Origin: Planctomycetales bacterium
Lineage (GTDB): Bacteria; Planctomycetota; Phycisphaerae; SM23-33
Length of the DNA stretch: 64,000 nucleotides
Assembly (NCBI GenBank): GCA_030612725.1
Contig: JAUWNJ010000012.1
Coordinates: 29,452 to 93,451, forward strand
Direction of reading: 5' to 3'
The notes beneath the pieces were generated by a model. That model searched no databases, was not told the DNA's origin, and was given only the letters and a program-made list of their open reading frames with translations. Positions 42,403 through 53,000 of the stretch are shown one piece after another. Each line of letters starts with the position of its first letter. Position 1 is the stretch's first letter. The position numbers and the translations under genes were made by a program.

Positions 42403-45072
42403 TTATTCCCTGTACGGGCCGGCAGGTCTGAAAACCAGCCTGCTTCCCGACGGGATATGCCCCTGCTCCTCGAAAATTAACAACTCGTTCTCGCTCGCCA
42501 ACCACGGCTCAGGAAGGTAGTAATATTCCTGTGGCCCGATGTTCCAGAACCGTCCGACGTTGTGGCTGTTGAGATAAATCTGTCCCTTTTTCGCGCCGCT
42601 GATTTTCAGGAAAAGCGGTTCGTTCGATTTGGTGTATTTGAACCGGCAGTGATACCACGCCGGCAGGCCCTTACCGACAACCCTGCCGGTTTCGGTCGGT
42701 ACGACCCACTTTCTGCCCAACCATTTCCTGTTACCGGCGGAGATCGATTCGGTCAGCAGGTGAAGTTTGATCTTTTCCAGGTCTTTCGGTTTGACGTCGC
42801 CCCAAAGCAATAGTTTGAGCGTGTTCTTACCCTTCTTCAACTCCTTGCCGAGGGTTACGTCGCCATATCCGTCGATCCAGTCGGAGCAGGGGAAGAATCC
42901 CGCCTGCCTATCGTTGCAGATAACGATAAGGTTGCAATGAAAGTCGGTGAAAGACAGGTGAACCGGATGTATCTTCGGTAAGTTGAATGTTACCTCCGCC
43001 GTCGATATCGGTTTGTTTTCGAGTTCGGGCAGCATGTAAGACATCATTCGCGGAATCATTCGACGTGAGAAATCCCCGCCCTCGCTGAGCTTGAACTTGC
43101 CCAGGCGAAGCGGTTTGGCGTCCCATAAATGCCCGAATATACCCTTAGGTTCGCCGATTTTGGGGCCATAACAATGGCGACCAAGGTTATCGACGAGGAA
43201 GATAATTTCGTTTTGTCCCCGTCGAAAACTCACCGGCATGGGTTTTCTCGACGCCTCCGGCCCTCGTCCCCAAATGCCCGCCATTGTCCCGTTGAGATAG
43301 ACTAACGCACGGTCCTCGCAGCCCGGCAGGAACAGATTCCGCCTGCCCGCCCGATCAGAATCGACGCCGAGACGATACCACCCGTAGCCATAATCCGCTC
43401 CCGTCGCGGAAATGTCCCTTGGACGATCCATCTTTTCCCAGTCCAGATCAGCATTTATCGGCTCATCGCAGACGCGCAGACGCTGAAACGCCCCTATTTT
43501 CGGAGGCGTGGGGCGGCGGGTCGAAACGACCTTGACCTTCTTCTGCATAAGCTGACCGTCAGGCGAGATGATTGAATACTGCTTCGAGCCGTGCGCCGGT
43601 GTGATGTCCTCAATTGTCTCGCCGACGAATTCCGGCCCCAGCACGAGCGAACCGTCCAGTTCCCACGTACGCTGGGCGAGGTTACTGTTTATTATGATGA
43701 TCCTCTGTCCGCAGTGTTCCAGAAGCATCGGTTTATCGTCTTCGGGAACTTTTCGTCGGATTTCCTGGTCATTGACGCAAATTCGCCCTTCCCACCCCGC
43801 CGGGCCATGCAATACGAGATTGTCTTCGCCGAAGAGTCCCAGCGGCATGAGGTTGGAGTAATTCAGCAGATGATCCGGCGTCAGTTTCACCATTATCGGA
43901 ATGGCGACGGCGCCCAACGGTTCCAGGGAAACCTCCATCTCTTTCCCGTCGGGCAACGAAATCGTCGCGGTTGTAGTTTCGTCCCGCCCATTGTTTGTAA
44001 TTACGGCCAGTTTCCCCGACGGACCTGATAGATTCAGCACCTGCGTGGAATTATGGACTGTTACGCCGGGGCCTTCCATTCGCATCTGCGCGAGAATCTG
44101 CCCGAAGTGAGATGCGAGCATGTTGACCAGTTTCGTCAGGTAGTACTTCTCGGTCAGCCCTCCGCCTTCGGCAAGCGGTGCGTCGTAGTCATAACTCGTT
44201 GTCTGCCAAGTCGCGTCGCCGGCTCCGAGCCTGCTTCCCCAGAAGGCGAAATTCGTCCCGCCATGCCACATGTAGTAATTAATCTGGCAACCACAACCAA
44301 GGATTTCCAGCGCCTTTCTGGCCACTTCTTTGGCGTCCCTGACCTGGTGCGTTCCGCCCCAATAGTCGAACCAGCCCGCCCAGAACTCCGTCGCCAGCAT
44401 TGGAGCGTCAGGCTGGGTTATCCGAAGACTTTTGAGGAACTGCACTGCATTATTGTAAGCGTTACAACATTCGATCGTTTCGGGGATTTTCGGCTTGGTA
44501 AGGTTGTTACAGGTGATAATGGGAATATCGAAACCGGACCGTCGGATTAATTGGCTGACGAACTGGCAGTAGTTCAACCGGTCCGGCGAGGTGGTGGTGA
44601 AGTATTCGTTTTCGTTTTGGATGAGGATGATATTCCCGCCACGGGTTACCTGCAAATCCGCCAGTTTGGGAAGGATTTTTCCTAAATACTTGCCCGCGTA
44701 ATGCAGATAGGCGGCGTTGGCCATTCGGTAGGTAATTCCGCTCTTGGTCATCAACCAGGACGGTAAGCCTCCGAAATCCCATTCGGCGCAGATGTAGGGG
44801 CCCGGACGAAGAATCACATACAGACCCAGTTCGTTGGCCTGGATGATGAACTCCCGCAAGTCCTTGTCGCCGCTGAAGTCCCATTCACCTTCGCGAGGCT
44901 CGTGGAAATTCCACGCAACGTAGGTCTCGACGCAATTCAGACCCGCCCGTTTGGCCTTGAGCAACCTGTCTCGCCATAACTGATGCGGCACACGAAAGTA
45001 ATGAATGGCGCCGCTGGAAAGCCAAACCCGACGACCATCAACGAAATAACTACGATCATCATAACTTATCAT
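42403..45072 (-). CDS. GH35 beta-galactosidase
   Basis: The 889-aa glycosidase has the GH35 signature: SSGAIHYFRVPHQLWRDRLLKAKRAGLNCVETYVAWN at the N-terminus (given in part), RPGPYICAEWDFGGLPSWL, the acid/base glutamate E156 in QNENEY, and nucleophile E228 in ATEFWAGWFDYWGG. C-terminal beta-sandwich domains follow, with a jelly-roll carbohydrate-binding-like end (SGAKKGQIYLNSHNVGRFWN). There is no signal peptide, so it acts on imported galactosides, or export is not by Sec. The substrate is probably a beta-galactoside of plant or algal origin (inference). Confidence 0.95.
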   Translation of the reverse strand: MISYDDRSYFVDGRRVWLSSGAIHYFRVPHQLWRDRLLKAKRAGLNCVETYVAWNFHEPREGEWDFSGDKDLREFIIQANELGLYVILRPGPYICAEWDFGGLPSWLMTKSGITYRMANAAYLHYAGKYLGKILPKLADLQVTRGGNIILIQNENEYFTTTSPDRLNYCQFVSQLIRRSGFDIPIITCNNLTKPKIPETIECCNAYNNAVQFLKSLRITQPDAPMLATEFWAGWFDYWGGTHQVRDAKEVARKALEILGCGCQINYYMWHGGTNFAFWGSRLGAGDATWQTTSYDYDAPLAEGGGLTEKYYLTKLVNMLASHFGQILAQMRMEGPGVTVHNSTQVLNLSGPSGKLAVITNNGRDETTTATISLPDGKEMEVSLEPLGAVAIPIMVKLTPDHLLNYSNLMPLGLFGEDNLVLHGPAGWEGRICVNDQEIRRKVPEDDKPMLLEHCGQRIIIINSNLAQRTWELDGSLVLGPEFVGETIEDITPAHGSKQYSIISPDGQLMQKKVKVVSTRRPTPPKIGAFQRLRVCDEPINADLDWEKMDRPRDISATGADYGYGWYRLGVDSDRAGRRNLFLPGCEDRALVYLNGTMAGIWGRGPEASRKPMPVSFRRGQNEIIFLVDNLGRHCYGPKIGEPKGIFGHLWDAKPLRLGKFKLSEGGDFSRRMIPRMMSYMLPELENKPISTAEVTFNLPKIHPVHLSFTDFHCNLIVICNDRQAGFFPCSDWIDGYGDVTLGKELKKGKNTLKLLLWGDVKPKDLEKIKLHLLTESISAGNRKWLGRKWVVPTETGRVVGKGLPAWYHCRFKYTKSNEPLFLKISGAKKGQIYLNSHNVGRFWNIGPQEYYYLPEPWLASENELLIFEEQGHIPSGSRLVFRPAGPYRE

Positions 45073-45279
45073 TGTCGGCTACCGTATTACCATGATCAGT
45101 GAGACATACTCGCATAACGCCCTGGAATGATTTGATTATTATTGGTTAGTGTAGCATCCCGCTTCATACGAATCCAGGCAAAAAACGCCGGAAATGGGGA
45201 TTTCTGCGGAAAATTTCTATATCTACCGTATTGAAAAGCAGTTACGTCCAATTTTGGTAAAATCCGCCCGTGGAACGAT

Positions 45280-46179
45280 TTATACCTGTAAAACCCCCGC
45301 CTTCTGAAGTGTTTGCAACACAAGACGCTCAAACGATGCCGACGTCGGAGCCTGGATATACACCGCACCCTTCGACAAACAGGTTTTCTCCGTCAAGCCG
45401 ACAAACCCGCCCCACTCCTTGACGTAAGTATCCAGAACATCTTGCGTTATGTTAACATTCATCCGCCGGTCGGTTTCGACGCTGCTGAGTTGGGAGGCTC
45501 CGAGCATCGACGGATTCGCGTCGCATTTATCGACAATTTGCAGGAGAATCACATCGCCGGAGCGTTGGCGCAGAACGGACAATGCGCCCGGAAGATCGTC
45601 CTCGGCTTCGAGCATGTCCGTCAGGATAATTACTGTTCCCGGCTCGTTGTATTTGCGGAAATACTGCTCGACCGAAGCGCCCAGTCGCGTATTTCGTCCA
45701 GCGGTGAGGCCTTCGAGGTATTCCAGCGTCTGTAATATCTGCCGGCGGTTTCTGCCGGTGTGCAAGGCGGTGCCTAATTCGTCGCTGAAAGGAAGGATTC
45801 GGACACGGTCGAGTCCGGACATTGCTACATACGCCAATGCCGCTGCCGTCCGACGGGCGTAATCGAACTTGCATATTTCGCCCAGAGACATCGAGGCAGA
45901 GCAATCCAGCAGGATCGTTACGATCCCCTCGCTGTGTTCGTGGAAGAGTCTCAGCAGCAGTTTTTCCATCCGGGCGTAGTAAGGCCAATCCATCAGCCTC
46001 ATGTCGTCGCCGGGCGTGTATGCGCGATGGTCGGCGAATTCAAGCCCGTCGCCAAGCCGGCGTGCCCGCCGCTGCCCCGCACCGCGCGATGCCGACGCAA
46101 CACGCTTGGCGATCATCCCAAGCCGGGCAAGCCGCTGTAAAAACTCATCGTCAAATAATTTCCCGCGAACCATCAGCAT
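45280..46179 (-). CDS. DUF58 protein (von Willebrand-like)
   Basis: The 299-aa protein has the DUF58 motif: SRGAGQRRARRLGDGLEFADHR with YTPGDDMRLMDWPYYAR. It also has the MIDAS-like DCSASMSLGE, and RVRILPFSD and VIILTDM later. DUF58 proteins commonly pair with MoxR AAA ATPases and membrane partners in envelope-associated systems. No MoxR gene lies in the immediate neighbourhood; the adjacent membrane protein (8-nt gap) is the likely partner. ATG 46179 is the start. Confidence 0.9.
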   Translation of the reverse strand: MLMVRGKLFDDEFLQRLARLGMIAKRVASASRGAGQRRARRLGDGLEFADHRAYTPGDDMRLMDWPYYARMEKLLLRLFHEHSEGIVTILLDCSASMSLGEICKFDYARRTAAALAYVAMSGLDRVRILPFSDELGTALHTGRNRRQILQTLEYLEGLTAGRNTRLGASVEQYFRKYNEPGTVIILTDMLEAEDDLPGALSVLRQRSGDVILLQIVDKCDANPSMLGASQLSSVETDRRMNVNITQDVLDTYVKEWGGFVGLTEKTCLSKGAVYIQAPTSASFERLVLQTLQKAGVLQV

Positions 46180-46187
46180 CGATCCCC

Positions 46188-47084
46188 TTATTTTCCGGTT
46201 ACGTCCATTGCCTCCATTTTCCGCATTTCAGCGGCCTCGTATCGGCGGCGGACAGGCCGGAGCAACGCTACCGATAGTATCGTACAGAGCAAACCCGCCA
46301 GACCGAAGGGATACCACACTCCGAAAGGCTGGGACTTTATCAGTGCAATTCCAGCCACCGCGAGCATACCCAAACCCGCGATAAACAACACCTTCATCGC
46401 GCCGATTACCAACCTTCCGGCCTTGCCCATCCCGCCGAAAATGCCGATGAACCCGCCGAGACATCCTATAACCGCCCCGATTATCCCGCCTATCCAGCCA
46501 CTCGTCCGATCCGACCACCACGCACCCGACGCCGCCAGAGGGTCTTCGCCTTCGGAGTATTGCACAAGTCGCAGTTGACCGACCATGACCGTCCCCCGCC
46601 CCGGCAGGACTACGTTGACGAGAAGTTTCTCAGGCCTGGGCGATTTGTCCTTCACCATGCGGAACGGCAGAACGAAACGCCGCCATTCGGACGAACCATT
46701 CAGTTGTTTCATAGGCCCCTTCTCGCCAAGCGTTCGGGAGAAAAACTTCTTTAAGCCGGGGAAATGACTCCACATCTCCAGATAACCCTTGCCCTCTACG
46801 TCCTCGCATCGAACCTGCCCGACAATCGCGTAGGCCGGCGGACCGACGTTCGGAGCGTCAAGAGTGAGTATCTTTACGGTTGTCGGCCCGGGGCTGGAAT
46901 TGACGACTTTCAGATACGTCTTGCCGTCCTGCGAGACCACTTCACCGTTGCTGATTTTGCCCTCGTCAGCCAAGGCCGACCACGAGACCTCGCTGACGGT
47001 TTGTTCCGCCGACGCCGCCGAGACAGAAATAATCAGCCCGCACAAAACAGTTTTAGCGATTGTGGTTAGATTCTTCATGATCAT
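46188..47084 (-). CDS. Membrane protein of unknown function with a beta-rich exported domain
   Basis: The 298-aa protein begins with a signal peptide (KTVLCGLIISVSAASAE). A soluble beta-rich region (about 30-190) follows, with TVKILTLDAP, YLEMWSHFPG and WRRFVLPFRM, resembling a carbohydrate-binding-like sandwich. Three glycine-rich membrane helices (about 205-285) and a basic tail end the chain. No family is recognised. Its start overlaps the DUF2089 gene by 32 bp and its stop lies 8 nt before the DUF58 start, so the three genes are a probable operon. Confidence 0.75.
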   Translation of the reverse strand: MIMKNLTTIAKTVLCGLIISVSAASAEQTVSEVSWSALADEGKISNGEVVSQDGKTYLKVVNSSPGPTTVKILTLDAPNVGPPAYAIVGQVRCEDVEGKGYLEMWSHFPGLKKFFSRTLGEKGPMKQLNGSSEWRRFVLPFRMVKDKSPRPEKLLVNVVLPGRGTVMVGQLRLVQYSEGEDPLAASGAWWSDRTSGWIGGIIGAVIGCLGGFIGIFGGMGKAGRLVIGAMKVLFIAGLGMLAVAGIALIKSQPFGVWYPFGLAGLLCTILSVALLRPVRRRYEAAEMRKMEAMDVTGK

Positions 47085-47391
47085 CCTCCATTTCTTCCCT
47101 GTAAGCAGCCATGATGGTTTTGAGCGTGCTCATGTCGATTTTGCCCTCGGTGTAAAGTACGCGACAAAGCCGCTCGAAATTGTCCGCTATCTCCTGACTG
47201 TCAATAATCTTTATCTTCTCAATGAGCCGGTCCATCCTGATCCGAACAGTCGGGTAAGAAATACCATACCCCCCCGCCAATTCCTTCAAGGAGCCTGACG
47301 CCAAAATAAACCGCTTCACGAACATCATTTCCTCGTCCGTCAGCGACGCCGCCCATTTCCGCCTTTCCTCATTGTTTTGAACATTATTCAT
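47053..47391 (-). CDS. DUF2089-family small regulator
   Basis: The 112-aa protein has an N-terminal helical region with LTDEEMMFVKRFILASGSLKELA, then GISYPTVRIRMDRLIEKI, a helix-turn-helix-like segment typical of DUF2089. The C-terminal half is acidic and helical. It overlaps the next gene by 32 bp, the arrangement of a co-transcribed regulator. The ATG is preceded by a TATAAT element at almost leaderless distance, with no ribosome-binding site. Confidence 0.82.
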   Translation of the reverse strand: MNNVQNNEERRKWAASLTDEEMMFVKRFILASGSLKELAGGYGISYPTVRIRMDRLIEKIKIIDSQEIADNFERLCRVLYTEGKIDMSTLKTIMAAYREEMEDDHEESNHNR

Positions 47392-47397
47392 GTCTAT

Positions 47398-47440
47398 ATG
47401 AATTATAACATCAATAATATAAAAGTCGAGATGAATTATA
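47398..47440 (-). promoter_or_regulatory. Direct-repeat TATAATTCAT promoter/operator candidate
   Basis: On the minus strand, TATAATTCAT occurs twice (47398-47407 and 47431-47440), 33 bp apart, in a very AT-rich stretch just before the DUF2089 start. Each copy contains a perfect -10 box. Repeats could be an operator for autoregulation (inference). Confidence 0.35.
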
Positions 47441-47496
47441 TTAATATTTTGCGCAATCCGGGAACCTTTATAGCGCCTTGTACGTGGAGCAGCCCT

Positions 47497-47574
47497 ACGA
47501 GCCGTGACCGCAAGGGAGCGGTCAAAAAAGACTTTCGCACTGGTCTGACCGCTCCCTGGCGGTCGCCGGCTCGT
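47497..47574. repeat. Palindromic element (ACGAGCCGTGACCGC family), copy 2
   Basis: Arms ACGAGCCGTGACCGCAAGGG (from 47497) and its near reverse complement (ending 47574) flank a 23-nt loop. Same family as 11592-11719, with an adjoining ATTAATTAATT that resembles the outer end of that copy. Confidence 0.8.
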
Positions 47575-47644
47575 TTATCTGCATTAATTAATTGACGGCG
47601 GTCTCAAATCCGTTCGTCCCAACCTGCAACTGACCCATCGCGTT

Positions 47645-49723
47645 TTATTTCGCTGTGGCAGGGCGGGTGGTTATCTCCGCCTGTTCTCGCTGAATCTTCC
47701 GCAGGGCTTTGGCGGCGGCTTTACTTACCTGATCAACGTTATCTGTCAGCATTTCGGTAAGGGCGGGCACGGCTGCTTCGGCTGCAGGGCCGATCTTGCT
47801 CAGGATTTCAGCGGCCTCACTACGCACATTGGGATATTCTGATTTTAGTGCCCGGATAAAGACCGACACAGGCACGGGCCTGATGTTACCCAAAGCCCTG
47901 ATTGCTTTAGACCGCACTAATTTATTCTTGTTTTTCATCGCCTCGACGAGCGTTGGGACAGTCTGCTTGTTTTTCGGGGCTATTTTCACCAATGCCTCAA
48001 TTGCGTCGCGGCAGTCCATCCACTCCTCATACTTGCACGCTCGGATGAGCGCCGGCACGGCGGCCTTCGCCGCCGGGCCTATCTCCCCCAAGGCAGCGGC
48101 GGCGGAACCGCAAAGAAGGCGGTCGCCGCTTTTGACAGCCTGGATATATACTGGGATAACCGCCTCGGCAGGCGGTTCGATACTATGCAGCGCCACGATA
48201 ACGTCCCAGCGCACCATGTACTCTTTGTCTTTTTTGAAGGTTTCGATCAGCGCGGGCACCGACAACCTTGCCGCCGGACCGATTTTCCCCAGCGCTTTCG
48301 CTGACCAGCTGCGAACCCAGAGATTCTCATCGCCCAATGCCTTGGTGAGTGCGGCGACTGCCGACTTCGCCATCGGAGAAATTTCCTGCAGGGCGTAAGC
48401 GGCATACCGACGTGTATTCTCATTCCGGTCGTCCAAGGCACGAATCAGGACGGGGATGATTTTTCCATGGGCTGATTTGAATCCTGCAAGGACGTCGGCT
48501 GCAGCACAGCAGGTTTCGGGTATGCCATCCTTGAAGGTTTCGACGAGAGCGCCGACGACTTCGTCGGTGGCCTGACCGATATTGCCTAATGCCTCGGCAG
48601 CGTTTTTGCGAACCTCGATATCCTCATCCTTCAGCACACCAATAAGTGATGGGATTGCCTGCCCCGCTGCCGGACCGATTTGTCCAAGGGACTTTGCGGC
48701 GTACTCGCGAACGACACGGTCTTCGTCCTTCAAGGCCCGGCCTAGCGCGATGACGGCATCCCGGGCAGACGGACCAATCTTGCCCAAGGCCTCGGCTGCC
48801 TCGAAACGAACCTGCCTGTCCTTATCCCCCAGGGCATCAGCCAGTGCAGGGACCGCTTTTTTAGCGCCTGGGCCGATTTCACCAAGGAACGAAGCGGCCA
48901 ACTGACGAACCTCCTTGTTTGACTTTCTCAGGGCATTGCAAAGAACAGGAACAGACGCAGGCCCGATCTTGTGCAGTGCCGTACCGGCTTCCCAACGCAG
49001 GTTGATGTCGCCGGATACGAACACCTCTACAAGGGCGAGCACAGCTGTCTCGGCTTCCGGCCCGATTTCGCCCAACGCCAGAACGGCGTGCTTACGGGCA
49101 GATCCCACTGAATGCTTCAGGGCGGAAATCAGTTCCGCCACAGCCGGTTTGCCGATTTTGCCCAGGGCCATAGCGGCCGACTGCTGCACGTTACCGTCCC
49201 GGTCCCCCAACGCCTTGATGAGCACGGAGATGGTCTTCTTCGACGTCAAACTGATCATGCCCAACGCTTCAGCTGAATAAGACCGCACGTGCCAACTCTC
49301 ATTCTCATCATCCAACGCACGAGCGAGCGCGGGAACGGCCGCTCCGGCGGCCGGGCCGATGTTGCCCAAGGCCATAGCGGCCCCAAAACGCACCCCCTCA
49401 TCCTCATCTTGCAAGGCTGCTGCCAGCGCGCCGACGGCCTCTCTGATTTCCGGAAAATCCGAAAGTGACCCCAGCAGCCTGACACCCCGCTGACGAACAG
49501 TAACATCAGAAGATTGCAGGTCCCGAATACAGCCCTGAATTAAGCGACTGTTGGAACTCTCGCTCGTTCGCTTTTCGTCGGGGGCCGAACCGGCACTCGT
49601 CGGCCGATTTTCCCCCTGCCCCTGCCGGTTGGAAGGCTGCTGTTTTTCCTGACTCTTCTTGCAACCATAAACGGAAAACAACATTCCAAGTGTCAGGGTG
49701 ATTAGCAGCGTGCGTCTGGTCAT
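47645..49723 (-). CDS. HEAT-repeat lipoprotein
   Basis: The 692-aa protein begins MTRRTLLITLTLGMLFSVYGC, a lipoprotein signal with lipobox VYGC. After a Gln/Ser/Ala linker come about 16-17 HEAT (PBS-lyase-like) repeats of the form PALxxALxDExxxVRxxAAxALGxIGPAA. These build an elongated protein-binding solenoid. ATG 49723 is set because it starts the signal peptide; the frame is open further upstream. No enzymatic motif is seen. It likely works as a scaffold at the envelope. Confidence 0.9.
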   Translation of the reverse strand: MTRRTLLITLTLGMLFSVYGCKKSQEKQQPSNRQGQGENRPTSAGSAPDEKRTSESSNSRLIQGCIRDLQSSDVTVRQRGVRLLGSLSDFPEIREAVGALAAALQDEDEGVRFGAAMALGNIGPAAGAAVPALARALDDENESWHVRSYSAEALGMISLTSKKTISVLIKALGDRDGNVQQSAAMALGKIGKPAVAELISALKHSVGSARKHAVLALGEIGPEAETAVLALVEVFVSGDINLRWEAGTALHKIGPASVPVLCNALRKSNKEVRQLAASFLGEIGPGAKKAVPALADALGDKDRQVRFEAAEALGKIGPSARDAVIALGRALKDEDRVVREYAAKSLGQIGPAAGQAIPSLIGVLKDEDIEVRKNAAEALGNIGQATDEVVGALVETFKDGIPETCCAAADVLAGFKSAHGKIIPVLIRALDDRNENTRRYAAYALQEISPMAKSAVAALTKALGDENLWVRSWSAKALGKIGPAARLSVPALIETFKKDKEYMVRWDVIVALHSIEPPAEAVIPVYIQAVKSGDRLLCGSAAAALGEIGPAAKAAVPALIRACKYEEWMDCRDAIEALVKIAPKNKQTVPTLVEAMKNKNKLVRSKAIRALGNIRPVPVSVFIRALKSEYPNVRSEAAEILSKIGPAAEAAVPALTEMLTDNVDQVSKAAAKALRKIQREQAEITTRPATAK

Positions 49724-50022
49724 ATCGTCGGCACTTCCTTTCCGCTTGTCGAAACCGAATTGCACTGCAAAGTATTATACCGGTTTGTTTTTGATAATAA
49801 ATCATCCCCTGCATCCCTCGCCGCAACGAGTCTCCACTTCGCTCCGACCTGCATCCCTGCAAAGATAGAAAAGTAGTTGAAATCCGCGCGGAAATCGTGA
49901 GAATATGCGCGCTCCGTTGCCCGACCAGAGAGACACGGCTCGGCGGCAGGGCAATGGGGGTAAGTGAACATGCCCGATTTTCAAGGCTGACAAACTTTTA
50001 ATCTGAAGGAAAGAGGCAACAA

Positions 50023-53000
50023 ATGAGCAAGACAGACACAAAGACACGTCCGGTAGCAATGATTGATGGAAACGAAGCCACTGCCTACGTAGCCCACAAA
50101 GTCAACGAGGTAATCGCAATCTACCCGATTACACCCTCCAGCGGCATGGGCGAACACGCCGACGCATGGTCGGCTGCCGGTCAGAAGAATATATGGGGCA
50201 CTATCCCGTCGGTGATGGAGATGCAGTCCGAAGGCGGTGCAGCCGCTGCCGTTCACGGCGCGCTGCAGACAGGTTCGCTCACGACGACCTTCACCGCCAG
50301 CCAAGGCCTGATGCTGATGATTCCGACAATGTACAAGATCGCCGGCGAACTTACCCCCACGGTCTTTCACGTATCGGCCCGGTCGCTTGCCTGCCAGGCG
50401 TTGAGCATCTTCGGCGACCACAGCGACGTAATGGCTGTACGAAACACTGGTTTCGCGCTGTTGTCGGCCGGTGGGGTTCAGGAAGTGATGGACCTTGCGC
50501 TTATCGCCCAGGCCTCTACGCTGGAGACCCGTGTTCCGTTTATCCACTTCTTCGACGGGTTCCGCTCCACGCACGAAATCCAGAAGATCGAACTGCTGAC
50601 AATGGATGACATGCGGGCGCTGATCGACGACGACCTCGTCCTGGCCCATCGCGCACGCGCCATGTCGCCTGACCGTCCAACGCTTCGCGGAACAGCCCAG
50701 AACCCCGACGTCTATTTCCAGGGACGCGAAACCGTCAATCCCTACTATCTCGACTGCCCCGAAGCAGTGCAGAAGGTCATGGACAAATTCGCATCAGTCG
50801 TAGGCCGACAGTATCACCTGTTCGATTACATCGGCGCGCCGGACGCCGAACGCGTCATCGTCCTGATGGGAAGCAGCACCGAAGCCGCCCAGGAAGCCAT
50901 CGAATATCTCACAGCCAAAGGCGAAAAGGTCGGGCTGCTCAAAGTCCGCCTGTATCGGCCTTTCTCAATGAAGCACTTCCTCGACGCGCTGCCGGAGACG
51001 GTAAAATCAATCGCCGCAATGGACCGGACGAAAGAGCCGGGATCTCCCGGCGAGCCGCTCTACCTCGATTGCGTCAACGCAATGGTCGAAGCCGGCAGGG
51101 ACATCAAGGTTCTCGGCGGGCGGTACGGGCTTTCCAGCAAGGAATTCACGCCCGCGATGGTCAAGGCAATTCTTGATGAACTCGCGAAACCGCAAGCGAA
51201 AAATCATTTTACCGTCGGAATCAACGACGATGTAACGCATACGTCGCTGGAATACGACCCGGAATTCAGCACCGAAGGCGACGATGTCGTCCGCGCGATG
51301 TTCTACGGGCTTGGCTCCGACGGAACCGTCGGCGCGAACAAAAACTCCATCAAGATTATCGGTAACGAGACGGACAACTTCGCCCAGGGTTATTTCGTCT
51401 ATGACTCCAAGCGGGCAGGGGCGATAACCGTATCGCATCTGCGGTTCGGCCCTAAGCCGATACGCTCGACCTACCTTATCACCCACGCCAACTTCGTCGC
51501 CTGTCATCAATGGATGTTCCTGGAACGGTACGACATCCTCGCCCCAGCCATCGAGGGCGCGACCTTCCTGCTCAACAGCCCCTACGGTCCTGAAGAGACC
51601 TGGGACAAGATGCCAAAATCCGTCCAGCAGGCGATTATCGACAAGAAAATGAAGTTCTATGCGATTAACGCATACGAGGTCGCCAAGGCCACCGGTATGG
51701 GCGCGCGAATCAATACGGTCATGCAGACCTGCTTCTTCTACCTCTCCGGTATTCTCGAACAGACTGAAGCCGTCAATAAAATCAAAGAGGCCATCAAGAA
51801 GACCTACGGAAAGAAGGGCGACAAGATCGTCCAGATGAACAATGCGGCTGTGGACCAGGCAATCGAACACATGCACGAGATACCGGTGCCGGACAAAGCG
51901 ACTTCAAAGATCGAAAAGCCTCCGGTCGTCCCGGCCGAAGCGCCCCAGTTCGTCCAGAACCTCACTGCCGAGATTATAGCCGGGCGAGGCTACGAAGTGC
52001 CGGTTTCCAAGATGCCGGTCGACGGCGTCTGGCCGACGGCGACGACGCAATGGGAAAAACGCAACCTCGCACTGGAAATCCCCGTATGGGACCCGGATAC
52101 CTGCATCCAGTGCGCCAAATGCTCCATCGCCTGCCCGCACGCCGCCATTCGAACAAAGGTCTATGACCCCGCCCTGCTGGACAAAGCGCCGGAGACCTTC
52201 AAAAGCGTCGATGCCAAAGGCAAAGAATTCGCCGGTATGAAATGGACCGTGCAGGTCGCGCCGGAAGACTGCACCGGATGCGGGGCCTGCGTGCACGTCT
52301 GCCCGGCAAAGAACAAGGCCGAACCGGATAAGAAGGCCATCAACATGGCGTCCCAGTTGCCGCTGCGCGGATCGGAACGGGAGAACTACAAGTTCTTCCT
52401 GGGCATTCCCGACTATGACCGCGGGAAACTGCGAATCAACACCGTCAAGGGCAGCCAGTTGTGCAGGCCGTTGTTCGAGTATTCCGGCGCATGCGCCGGA
52501 TGCGGCGAAACGCCGTACGTCAAACTCCTGACGCAACTCTTCGGCGACCGGGCGATTATCGGAAACGCCACCGGATGCTCCAGCATCTACGGCGGAAACC
52601 TCCCGACCACGCCCTACGCCGTCAACGCCGACGGCCGCGGACCGACCTGGAACAACTCTCTATTCGAGGACACAGCCGAGTTCAGTTTCGGCTTCCGACT
52701 GACGCTGGATAAGCAGAACGAATTCGCCCGCGAACTTCTTCAGGTCCTGGCCGGCAAAATCGGACAGGATCTGGTTGACGGGCTTCTGACCGCCGACCAG
52801 TCCGACGAGGCCGGTATCGCCGAGCAGCGGAAGCGGGTCGATGCGCTCAGGGCCAAACTCGCCGGTATAAAGACGCCCGAATCGACGCAATTGGGGAGTA
52901 TTGCCGACGCGCTGGTCCGCAAGAGCGTCTGGGGACTCGGCGGCGACGGATGGGCGTATGACATCGGATACGGCGGCTTGGACCACGTCCTTGCCTCCGG

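Noticed and set aside
51007..52536. Minus-strand open frames opposite the pyruvate:ferredoxin oxidoreductase
   Set aside because: They are antisense to a well-supported enzyme with intact iron-sulphur and TPP motifs, so they are codon-bias shadows.
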